NCBI GenBank assembly: GCA_035758925.1
Contig: DASTVV010000226.1
Location: 1-64,000, forward strand
Direction of reading: 5' to 3'
DNA: 64,000 bases
From: DASPMP01 sp035758925
Lineage (GTDB): Bacteria; Gemmatimonadota; Gemmatimonadetes; Gemmatimonadales; Gemmatimonadaceae
Of this stretch, positions 41,742 through 49,562 are shown one piece after another; within the stretch, counting starts at the first letter, position 1, and each line of letters begins with the position of its first letter. The translations under genes were made by a program, and so were the position numbers. The notes under the pieces were generated by a model. It did no database searches, was not told the origin of the DNA, and saw only the letters and a list, made by a program, of their open reading frames with translations.

Positions 41742-43235
41742 ATGCACCTGACCAGCTTGTTCGACCTGTCCCTCCTCGGCCGCGCCGACCGCGCCGCGCT
41801 GGAGTACGCGGATGCCAGCGGCGCGCTGCGGACATCGACGTTCGGGCAGGTCGAAGCGCGCGCCAACCGGATGGCGCACGAGCTCTCGGCGCGAGGGCTG
41901 TCGAAGGGTGATCGGCTCTGCGTCCATCTGCCGAACAGCGTCGCCTTCATCGATCTCTTCCTTGCGTGCGTTCGCCTGGGCGTCGTCTTCGTGCCGATGA
42001 ACGTTTTGTACAAGGAGCGCGAGCTGAAGCACATCATCGGCGACTCCGACCCCAGGGCGGTCGTCACCTCGACCGGTTCCGACGCCGTGTATCCGGAGAA
42101 CGTCGTCCGCTGGGAGGTGGAGACGCTCACCGAGAACGCAGGCACGCGCCCGACGTCGCGCGTCCTCGTGCCGTCGAACGGCGACGCGCCGGCGATGATC
42201 GTGTACACCTCGGGTACGACCGGCACCGCGAAGGGAGCGGTGCTGTCACACAACAACCTCGCCGCGAACGGCATCAGCCTCACCACGTGCTGGCGCATCA
42301 CGGAGGCGGATCGCTACCTCGCCGTGCTGCCGCTCTTCCATGTGCACGGCCTCGGCAACGGCATCCACACGTGGCTCATCAGCGGCTGTCGCATGCGGCT
42401 GGCCGAGCGGTTCGACCAGAAGTCCGCCGGCGCGCTGTTTCGCGACTTCGCGCCGACATTGTTCTTCGGCGTTCCCACCATCTACGTGCGCCTGCTGGAG
42501 TCCGCCGTCGTTCCGGATCGCGACGCCCACGCCATCGGGTCGAGAGCCCGCCTCTTCGTCTGCGGATCGGCCCCGCTGCCAGCACACGTGCTGGAGGCGT
42601 TCCGACACCGGTTCGGCCACACCATTCTCGAGCGCTATGGCATGAGCGAGTCGCTCATGATCTGCAGCAATCCATACGAGGGCGATCGGCGCGCCGGCTC
42701 GGTGGGCCCGCCGCTTCCCGGCGTGTCGGCGCGCATCGTGGACGAGAACGACACCGAGGTCGCCGATGGCGCTGTCGGCGAGGTGCAGGTCCGCGGTCCT
42801 GCGCTCTTCAGCGGCTACTGGCGGAACGCCGCGGCCACCGACGCGGCGCTCACCGGTGAAGGATGGTTTCGGACCGGGGACCTCGCTGTTCGATCCCCGG
42901 ACGGCTACTACACGTTGCGCGGCCGCCGGGGCGACATGATCATCTCCGGCGGCTTCAACATCTATCCGCGCGAGATCGAGGAGCTGCTGCTCGAGGATCC
43001 GCGCGTCCACGAAGCCGCGGTCGTCGGTGCCGCGGACGCCGTGCGCGGCGAAGTGCCGGTCGCGTACATCGTCGCGGAGCAATCGCTCGACGTCACCGAG
43101 CTCGTGGCGCGGTGTCGCACGCAGTTGGCGTCGTTCAAGGAGCCGCGCGCCTTCGTGCGCGTGGACGCGCTGCCGCGCACTGCGCTGGGCAAAGTGCAGA
43201 AGCACCTGCTCCCGCCATGGAGCGGGACTGCGTGA
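41742..43235 (+). CDS. Acyl-CoA synthetase, likely malonyl-CoA synthetase (MatB-like)
   Basis: This 497-residue member of the ANL superfamily carries the ATP motif YTSGTTGTAKGAVLSHNN, the LERYGMSES core and the GGFNIYPREIEE hinge, with the catalytic Lys in ALGKVQKHLL. It should join a carboxylate to CoA through an acyl-AMP. The next gene, 40 nt downstream, is a MatC-type carrier, which points to malonate. The ATG at 41742 was preferred over the TTG at 41730. The malonate assignment rests on gene neighbourhood. Confidence 0.78.
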   Translation: MHLTSLFDLSLLGRADRAALEYADASGALRTSTFGQVEARANRMAHELSARGLSKGDRLCVHLPNSVAFIDLFLACVRLGVVFVPMNVLYKERELKHIIGDSDPRAVVTSTGSDAVYPENVVRWEVETLTENAGTRPTSRVLVPSNGDAPAMIVYTSGTTGTAKGAVLSHNNLAANGISLTTCWRITEADRYLAVLPLFHVHGLGNGIHTWLISGCRMRLAERFDQKSAGALFRDFAPTLFFGVPTIYVRLLESAVVPDRDAHAIGSRARLFVCGSAPLPAHVLEAFRHRFGHTILERYGMSESLMICSNPYEGDRRAGSVGPPLPGVSARIVDENDTEVADGAVGEVQVRGPALFSGYWRNAAATDAALTGEGWFRTGDLAVRSPDGYYTLRGRRGDMIISGGFNIYPREIEELLLEDPRVHEAAVVGAADAVRGEVPVAYIVAEQSLDVTELVARCRTQLASFKEPRAFVRVDALPRTALGKVQKHLLPPWSGTA

Positions 43236-43275
43236 CGCGCGGCGCGCTCGGCCAACCTTCAGCATCCCTATCGTG

Positions 43276-44523
43276 ATGTCAGCCGCGGTCCTGGCGCTCC
43301 TCGCCCTGCTCCTGGCCATCGGGCTCAGCATGACAGCCCGGGTCAACGTCGGCCTATTGTCGATCGCGCTTGCGTGGATCATCGGTGTGTACGCGGCGCA
43401 CATGAAAGCCGACGCCGTGATCGCCGGGTTCCCAGCCACTCTTTTCATCACCCTCGCCGGCGTCACGTTCCTGTTCGCCATCGCGAAGTCGAACGGCACG
43501 CTGGACCTCCTGGCGCATCGGGCCGCTCGCCTCGTGCGCGGCAACGCCGGCCTGCTGCCACTGGTCTTTTTCGCGCTCGCGTGCGTCGTCTCCACCATCG
43601 GGCCCGGCGCGGTGGCCAGCGTCGCGCTCGTGGCACCCATCGCCATGCCAACCGGTGCGCAGGCGGGAGTCCCCAACCTGCTGAGCGCGATCATGGTGGG
43701 CGCGGGCGCCAACGCGGGGAATCTCTCCCCGATCAGCGCCGTGGGCGCGATGGTGAACGGGTTGATGACCAAGATCGGCCTGCCCGGTCATGAGTGGAAC
43801 GTGTGGGCCGCGAACTTTCTGGCGCACGTGCTGGTGGGCGCGATCGCTTACTTCCTGTTTGGCGGGGTGCGACTGTTTCGCGCGGGCAGCGCCGCGGCGG
43901 CCACGGAACCCGCCAGGCTGGAGCGACGCCACTGGTTGACGATCAGCGTGACTGTCGTGTGGATGGCGGCAGTGATCGTGTGGCGGGTGAACGTGGGACT
44001 CGCGGCGTTCACGGCGGGAACTGTCCTCATACTCGTGCGCGCCGCCGACGAGCGTGACGCGATCGCACGCATTCCCTACGAGATCATCTTCATGGTCACC
44101 GGCGTGACCATGCTGATCGGCGTCCTGGAAGCGACCGGGGGCATGGAGCTGTTCACGGGACTCATCGCGCGGCTGGCGAGTCCGGCAACGATCAATGCCG
44201 TGATCGCGTTCGTGACCGGGATCATCTCCACGTACAGCAGCACATCGGGCGTGGTGTTGCCAGCGTTTCTTCCAACCGTGCCGGGTCTCGTGAGCCAGGT
44301 GGGTGGCGGCGATCCACTCGCGGTCGCGCTGTCCATCAACGTGGGCGCCGCGCTCGTGGATGTGTCGCCGTTATCAACGCTCGGCGCCATCTGCGTCGCG
44401 TGCGTTGTCGATCAATCGGCCGCGCGCGAGCTTTTCCGCAAGCTGCTCATCTGGGGGCTCTCGATGGCTATCGTCGGCGCAGTGTTGTGCGGGTTCCTCG
44501 CGGGGCCATTTGCGCGACTCTGA
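43276..44523 (+). CDS. MatC-like dicarboxylate (malonate) carrier
   Basis: This 415-residue membrane protein has about 11 helices, with the N-terminal MatC-type region (GFPATLFITLAGVTFLFAIAK) and the paired SNGTLD and GNLSPISAVGAMVNG signatures seen in SLC13-like carriers. It sits 40 nt after a MatB-like synthetase, as in matABC loci, so malonate uptake is the best guess. A GTG lies directly before the ATG at 43276. Confidence 0.78.
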   Translation: MSAAVLALLALLLAIGLSMTARVNVGLLSIALAWIIGVYAAHMKADAVIAGFPATLFITLAGVTFLFAIAKSNGTLDLLAHRAARLVRGNAGLLPLVFFALACVVSTIGPGAVASVALVAPIAMPTGAQAGVPNLLSAIMVGAGANAGNLSPISAVGAMVNGLMTKIGLPGHEWNVWAANFLAHVLVGAIAYFLFGGVRLFRAGSAAAATEPARLERRHWLTISVTVVWMAAVIVWRVNVGLAAFTAGTVLILVRAADERDAIARIPYEIIFMVTGVTMLIGVLEATGGMELFTGLIARLASPATINAVIAFVTGIISTYSSTSGVVLPAFLPTVPGLVSQVGGGDPLAVALSINVGAALVDVSPLSTLGAICVACVVDQSAARELFRKLLIWGLSMAIVGAVLCGFLAGPFARL

Positions 44524-44537
44524 TCCGCGTCGCGCGA

Positions 44538-45042
44538 TTCGGATGACAACAACTACAACTACGCATCCGAATTTGGCGAATGAAAACGATCGTGTGTCTC
44601 GGGCCGACAGCTCGTCTCGCCTGGCAATCGTCGAAAGAGAACTCAGTTATCTCATCATTGCAGCGTTCTTTGAGGTATACAACGCGCTTGGGTTCGGCTT
44701 CCTCGAATCAGTTTACGCCAGAGCGATGGAAGTAGCTTTGGGAAGGCGTGGACTATTGGTCCAGCGTGAGGTGCCGGTCGTGTTTGACGGGGTCGAGGTT
44801 GGGCGGCATCGCCTCGACATGCTGGTCGAGCGCCGGATAGTCCTGGAGATCAAATCAACGGAACGACTCAGCGACGTGCCCAAGCGACAACTCCGCAACT
44901 ATCTCGCAGCAACAAACCTGGAGCTCGGGATCATCCTCCACTTTGGTCCAAAGGCCGAGTATCACCGTGTCCTTTACACCAAACAAGTTTGATTCGGATG
45001 AATCCGTTCAATTCGCTGAATTCGGATGCGTAGTTGTTGTCA
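44538..45042. mobile_element. CATCCGAATTC-family element carrying a GxxExxY gene
   Basis: The GxxExxY gene is bounded by inverted sequences of about 35 nt: on the left, ACAACTACGCATCCGAATTT and GGCGAAT (about 44555-44581); on the right, ATTCGCTGAATTCGGATG and CGTAGTTGTTGTCA (45011-45042). The right end supplies the TGA of the serine hydrolase gene (45040-45042). Two related copies without the gene lie at 49437-49562 and 54661-54808. Element limits are estimated, and target duplication was not found. Confidence 0.75.
44543..44992 (+). CDS. GxxExxY family PD-(D/E)XK nuclease-like protein (copy 2)
   Basis: This 149-residue protein is a second member of the family seen at 221-685. The name motif is slightly changed (AFFEVYNALGFGFLESVY, with Ala for the first Gly), and the core keeps the Asp in HRLDMLV and the E-x-K in VLEIKST, then QLRNYLAAT and LHFGPKAE. 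The first 12 residues (six Thr in a row, then HPNL) are translated from the flanking repeat; a GTG at 44594 is another start. The gene lies between the convergent MatC-like and serine hydrolase genes. Function unknown. Confidence 0.88.
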   Translation: MTTTTTTHPNLANENDRVSRADSSSRLAIVERELSYLIIAAFFEVYNALGFGFLESVYARAMEVALGRRGLLVQREVPVVFDGVEVGRHRLDMLVERRIVLEIKSTERLSDVPKRQLRNYLAATNLELGIILHFGPKAEYHRVLYTKQV

Positions 45043-46584
45043 GTTGTGCCGAGGCGCTGCCTCCATCAGCAGTGCCAAGGCTCTATTGAAGCCCGCGTCC
45101 CCGGCGCTGGCCCCCTTGAAGTGACCGAGCCTCACGACGACCAAGTCATGTGACGGCACGATCAGTGTGGTCTGTCCTCCGGCGCCCGACATGTAATACG
45201 CCTCGCGCGGAACCGGCATCGTGCTGTCCCCGTTGATCCAGAAGAACGCGCCGTAGACGGGCCGCTTGTCAGCCGCCCACGCCGGTGCCAGCGTGCTCAC
45301 GAACTTCGCCCACCCTTCCGGCAGGATGCGCTCGCCATTCCACACGCCGTCCTGGAGGTACAGGTTGCCGAGCCGCGCCCAGTCGCGCCCGGACGCCAGC
45401 TCGTAGCCCTGCGTGAGGAAGTTCCCGTACGGGTCCGTCTCCATCACCATCGTGCGGATGCCGATCTTGTCGAACAGCGCGCGCCGCGGGAACGACAGGT
45501 AGTCTTCGCCGCGTTTCTCGACCGCGAGCCGGACGAGGTAGTTCGTGAGAACGGGATCGGTGTTGCGATACCGGCCAACCGTATTCGGCGGCCACTGCTG
45601 CGGGCGCGTCGCCGCGTAGTGGAAGGAGTTGGTGCTGCCCGTGTAAAGGTACAGGTGATCGGGATAGCCCGGCTTGGGATCGAAGTCCGGATCCTGCGGC
45701 GCGCGGATTCTCAGCCCGCTGGACATGTGCAGGATGTCCTCGATCCGGATCTTCGCACGCGGGTCGCCTGGCGTCTGCCACTCGGGGATCGGAGCGGGCT
45801 GGTCGAGGCGATAGACGCCCTGCTTGATCAGAATGCCCATGAGCGTCGCCGTGAGACTCTTGCCCATGGACCAGCTCTCGAGCGGCGTCTTCGCCGAGAT
45901 GTTGACGCCGTAGCGCTCGCCCACCAGATGTCCACGCCATGTGACGACGAACGCCGCGGTCATCTCCGCCGGCACCGAGAAAGCCGCGTCCACGGCTTCC
46001 TTCACTTTGGCCATGTCGAGACCGGCCGGCAGTGAATCGTTGCGCACGACGTCGCCCATCGGCCACGGCTGCTTCGAGGCGTCCGGCAGACTGCTCGCAA
46101 TGCGGCGTGGCGTGAAGCTTACTGAATCCTTCCCGATTGGCAGCGTGACGCACCCCTGGTCCCCGTAGTACTTCGCGACTCGCGTTGGACCGTTGGGCAC
46201 CCGCACGGACACGGTCTTCGTCGCCCAATCGACGACTGGCCTGCCGACCGAGTCGCGCTGCGAGTACGGCGCCGTGAAATAACCGACGTTCTCCGCCGCG
46301 AACGCCATCTCGAGTCCCGTCACGAACACCGCGGAGCACATCGTCGTCGCCAGGCCGGACGCATGATGCGCGAGCGCATCGCCGGGTGGCGGCACGTATG
46401 GAGTGTTCAGCTCGAACGATTGCGCGCGAGCGATCAGCGCGGCGCGCGCCGCGTCACGAGCCGCCCTGGCCGATGCCTGCTGCGAGGCCACCGCCGAGTC
46501 GTCGCGCGCAGGGCCCGACTGGCACGATACTGCGATCACGAAGAGACTCGGGAACAGTGCTGTTCGGGAGATCAGTGTGCGCAT
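45040..46584 (-). CDS. Exported serine hydrolase (beta-lactamase class C family)
   Basis: This 514-residue protein has a lipoprotein-type signal (FVIAVSC) and the class C-like active-site pattern: SMGK (the SxxK motif, in ESWSMGKSL) and YRNT (the YxN motif). The third motif, K-T-G, appears replaced by SGAGGQ. Relatives include esterases, amidases and D-Ala-D-Ala peptidases. Its TGA lies in the end of the GxxExxY element. It starts 2 nt after the upstream esterase stop, so the two form an operon. Confidence 0.87.
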   Translation of the reverse strand: MRTLISRTALFPSLFVIAVSCQSGPARDDSAVASQQASARAARDAARAALIARAQSFELNTPYVPPPGDALAHHASGLATTMCSAVFVTGLEMAFAAENVGYFTAPYSQRDSVGRPVVDWATKTVSVRVPNGPTRVAKYYGDQGCVTLPIGKDSVSFTPRRIASSLPDASKQPWPMGDVVRNDSLPAGLDMAKVKEAVDAAFSVPAEMTAAFVVTWRGHLVGERYGVNISAKTPLESWSMGKSLTATLMGILIKQGVYRLDQPAPIPEWQTPGDPRAKIRIEDILHMSSGLRIRAPQDPDFDPKPGYPDHLYLYTGSTNSFHYAATRPQQWPPNTVGRYRNTDPVLTNYLVRLAVEKRGEDYLSFPRRALFDKIGIRTMVMETDPYGNFLTQGYELASGRDWARLGNLYLQDGVWNGERILPEGWAKFVSTLAPAWAADKRPVYGAFFWINGDSTMPVPREAYYMSGAGGQTTLIVPSHDLVVVRLGHFKGASAGDAGFNRALALLMEAAPRHN

Positions 46585-46586
46585 CG

Positions 46587-48329
46587 TCAATACCTCCAAC
46601 TCCGGATGTCCGCTCCGGCCGGCGCGGTCACGATCATGCGCTCGACGGCCCACGGCATCACCATCTGCGGATAGCGCAAGCGCGAGTACGCATTCGCGCG
46701 CGTCTGGTCGCCGTTCCAACAGTGCTCGTCGCGATCGCCGTAGTCCACCACGGCGTCCGCGGGCGGGTTTGCCTTGCGGAGGAAGTCCTCGACGAGGTAA
46801 ACGGCGTTGTTGAGATAGTAGTTGTCCATGTCGCCGACATAGATGCGCAGCTTGCCCTTGAGCTTGGGGCCCAGCGTCTTCCAGTCGCGCTGCAGGATGT
46901 ACGAGAGGTCGAAGTGCTCGCGCCAGTATTCGGCGACGCCGCGATCGATCTCCCCCGTGAGCTTGTTCCAGATGGGCTTGGGATATCCGTCGGCGCCGAC
47001 CGGCGAGTACACCGACTCCCAGACGTCCCACTGATCGCCCGAGCGCGAGTGTGTACCCAGCGTCAGCTCACGATGGTTCGTCTGCTCGAGCGTCGTGGAC
47101 ACGTGGCCGAGATAGTTGCGCTGCCCGGGACGCGGCACGCGCTTGAACGGGCCTTCGCGATAGTACGCGTTCGTGTCCTTGTAGATGTCCACCACCGTGT
47201 AGGCACGGAAGTCGATCGGGTCCGGACACGCCACCCAGGCACCGTTGTAGTCGTCGGGATAGAACATCTGTACGGCCATCGCTTCCCAGCCGCCGGTCGA
47301 GCCTCCGAACGTGAACCGCGCCCACCCCTGGCCGATCCCGCGGAAGCGTTTCTCGATCTCCGGAATCAACTCGTATTGGATCGCGTCGCCGTACGGTCCG
47401 TTGTTGGCCGAGTTCACCGCGTAGGAATCGTCGTAGAACGGCGTCGCGTGCTGGATCTCGATGAGCAGCGCGCGCGGGAATCCCTTGCCTGTCCAGTCCT
47501 TGTAGAACTGCCACGCATATTCCTGCTGGATGCGATTGTAGCCGGCGAGATGAAACCGCTCGCTGTAGTCCGGCTTGAGGCTCGAGTCCGGCGGCGTCTC
47601 ACGCCATCCGTCCATCCCCGACGGGAAGTGCCCGTGATTCACCATCAGCGGGTAGCGCGCGTCCGGATGCTCCTTGAATCCCCATGGCAGCAGCACCCAC
47701 GCGCCGAGGAACATGTCGCGGCCCCAGAACTTCGAGAGGCGTTCACTCCTGATCCGCACGTACTTGACGTACTCCGTCTCCTGCCTGGCGAAGTCCTCGA
47801 CCGGGGGAATCTCCTGGTCGAGCACGAGGCGCACGACGCCACTCGACGGATCGATCGTGACCGACTGCGGACGCGAGTACAGGTTGCCAGGCTTGCGCGC
47901 CCACTGCTGCCCTTCCCACTTGTCCGGCGGCAGCTTGACGACGTGGCCATCGCTGCGGCGGAACGTCTCGTAGCGATTGATCAGGGCCTGCACACGGTAC
48001 GTGCGCCGCGGCACTGAGGCGAGCGAACGGAGCGGATATCCGAACGCGCTCGCGTCCACCATGCGCGTCTCGCCCGGCTTCCAGCCGTCCACGTCGACGC
48101 CGAACACCTGCTGCGTGCCCGGCGCGTCGCTGATCTGAAAGCGCGGCTCCGCGGACGAATCCGTCGAGATCATCACCAGCAGCCGACCGTCGAGCGGCGC
48201 GCTGCTGCGCTGCGAAGGGAACGTGACTTCGAACCGAAGGCCGGTCGCTCGACTCTGGGCCGCAGAACCGGGAGGTGTGAGCCAGACAGCGACGAACGCA
48301 GCGATCGCGGAGCGAGCGACGAAGTGCAT
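46587..48329 (-). CDS. Exported esterase-like alpha/beta hydrolase
   Basis: This 580-residue protein has a signal peptide ending GSAAQ. The first half is beta-rich; the second half is an alpha/beta hydrolase like enterochelin-esterase (Fes/IroE) or other D-group esterases. The nucleophile elbow is FTFGGSTGGWEAMAV, an acid lies in YVGDMDNYYLNN and a likely His lies in GDRDEHCWNGD. It is followed at once by a serine hydrolase gene. The natural substrate is unknown. Confidence 0.8.
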   Translation of the reverse strand: MHFVARSAIAAFVAVWLTPPGSAAQSRATGLRFEVTFPSQRSSAPLDGRLLVMISTDSSAEPRFQISDAPGTQQVFGVDVDGWKPGETRMVDASAFGYPLRSLASVPRRTYRVQALINRYETFRRSDGHVVKLPPDKWEGQQWARKPGNLYSRPQSVTIDPSSGVVRLVLDQEIPPVEDFARQETEYVKYVRIRSERLSKFWGRDMFLGAWVLLPWGFKEHPDARYPLMVNHGHFPSGMDGWRETPPDSSLKPDYSERFHLAGYNRIQQEYAWQFYKDWTGKGFPRALLIEIQHATPFYDDSYAVNSANNGPYGDAIQYELIPEIEKRFRGIGQGWARFTFGGSTGGWEAMAVQMFYPDDYNGAWVACPDPIDFRAYTVVDIYKDTNAYYREGPFKRVPRPGQRNYLGHVSTTLEQTNHRELTLGTHSRSGDQWDVWESVYSPVGADGYPKPIWNKLTGEIDRGVAEYWREHFDLSYILQRDWKTLGPKLKGKLRIYVGDMDNYYLNNAVYLVEDFLRKANPPADAVVDYGDRDEHCWNGDQTRANAYSRLRYPQMVMPWAVERMIVTAPAGADIRSWRY

Positions 48330-48376
48330 AAGGGTGGGGGAAATGGGAACCGACCGCTGCGCGGCGGCGTCGCTGT

Positions 48377-48892
48377 CTATTTCAGACGGCCAACCTGAAG
48401 TGCCAGGGAGATTCCGCCGTAGTTGGCGAGCTCGTTCGGCACGGTGAAGATACGCACCCCGAGCCCCACCCACGGCAGGAAGCGGTACGTCGCCTGCGCC
48501 TCGATAGGAAAGCCGACTGTGGTGCTGTCGTTGATGTCGGTCACGATGGCCAATCCGCCCGCAATCGAGAGGTGCAACGGTCCCGGCGTGGTCGCGTATC
48601 CGGCGAGGACTCCGGCATCCCCGATGCGCGTCCTGTATCCGTCCGTGTCATTCCCCTGGGCGTTCCCCGTCACGCGGCCGATGACGATGAGATGACGCCG
48701 CTGCATGGCGACGCCGAGGCTCGAGTGGATCATGCCGCTGTCGGTGATTCCCGCGGCGCCGAGCGCGATGCTTCCCCAGAACGTCGGCCGCTGGACCGCA
48801 GGGGCTCCCTGTGCCGCGAGGGGAGATGGTGCGGCAGCGAGTGCGGCAGTCAACCCGAGGACGAGAGCGATCCGATTGCCGAGCCTGATCAT
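48377..48892 (-). CDS. Small hypothetical outer-membrane protein
   Basis: This 171-residue protein has a signal peptide ending LAAQG. The mature part shows about eight amphipathic strands (WGSIALGAAG, GVLAGYATTPGPLHLSIAGG, GFPIEAQATYRFLP), as in small barrels. It starts with an ATGA overlap with the SLOG gene, so the two are translationally coupled. The family is not known to me. Confidence 0.65.
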   Translation of the reverse strand: MIRLGNRIALVLGLTAALAAAPSPLAAQGAPAVQRPTFWGSIALGAAGITDSGMIHSSLGVAMQRRHLIVIGRVTGNAQGNDTDGYRTRIGDAGVLAGYATTPGPLHLSIAGGLAIVTDINDSTTVGFPIEAQATYRFLPWVGLGVRIFTVPNELANYGGISLALQVGRLK

Positions 48893-49431
48893 GAGTCGCC
48901 TCCAAGGTGGAGATCGAGAAACTCGTTCACCTCGCGCAGCGCCGCGGCCCGCGGAGCGGCATTCGTGAAATGCCGCACCAGATCGGCCCGAGGTGCGTAC
49001 ACAATCACGGGCTTCCCGTAGTCAACCGCAAGTGACACTTCGGCGGCTGTGCCCTGCTCTCCCGGCAGCGCGATGACCGCGTCCGACGTGAGCACGTTGA
49101 TGTGGTTGCGGGAGAGGTCGTCCTTCCCGCGTAGTCCACTGTAGGGAAGGTGCGTGTAGATCGCCAGCTCGACGAAAGGGTTCGGGTACCCGTCCTTGGG
49201 TCGCGTGCGCTCGGTTTCGCTGAAGCACGGGATGATACCGATGCAGGTTCCACGCGCCCTTGGTACGTCGACGTAGGCACGGCTCACGGACGCCATCACG
49301 CCGGGCCCACCGCCCGTGAGAAGGTTGACGCCGCGCCGCGCCAGCATCACGCCAATCTCGCGGGCGAGCGCGTCGTGCGAGTGCGTTCCCGAGCCCATCA
49401 CTCCAACAGTCTTCGGGGCAACCAGAGACAT
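48889..49431 (-). CDS. LOG/SLOG nucleotide-binding family protein
   Basis: This 180-residue protein has the SLOG Rossmann signatures: GVMGSGTHSHDALAREIG, GGGPGVMASV and ALPGEQGTAAEVSLAV. Members include cytokinin-activating LOG enzymes and TIGR00725-type proteins. A second Met at 49431 was chosen because the first 13 residues from 49470 are translated from the CATCCGAATTC repeat. The whole upstream gap is that repeat, which supplies a GAGGGG ribosome-like site 4 nt from the ATG. Confidence 0.83.
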   Translation of the reverse strand: MSLVAPKTVGVMGSGTHSHDALAREIGVMLARRGVNLLTGGGPGVMASVSRAYVDVPRARGTCIGIIPCFSETERTRPKDGYPNPFVELAIYTHLPYSGLRGKDDLSRNHINVLTSDAVIALPGEQGTAAEVSLAVDYGKPVIVYAPRADLVRHFTNAAPRAAALREVNEFLDLHLGGDS

Positions 49432-49436
49432 GAACC

Positions 49437-49562
49437 CCTCATCCGAATTCTGCGAATCGATCCGAATCAACTCTCAAAAGCTACGGATGCGTATGGTGGG
49501 CGAGCAGCATTTCGTGTGCGAGCTCTATTCGGATCAATTCGTTGAATTCGGATGAGTAGTTA
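49437..49562. repeat. CATCCGAATTC-family element without a gene (copy B)
   Basis: Left arm 49437-49470 (CTCATCCGAATTCTGCGAAT and GATCCGAAT) and right arm 49525-49558 (ATTCGGATCAATTC and GAATTCGGATG) are inverted copies with a 54-nt spacer. The element fills the complete gap between the penicillin acylase stop (49560-49562) and the SLOG start (49431). The ends match those of copies A (44538) and C (54661). Confidence 0.82.

Noticed and set aside
44538..45042. Element as a classical insertion sequence
   Set aside because: No transposase motif is present; the only gene is the GxxExxY protein, and no target duplication was found.
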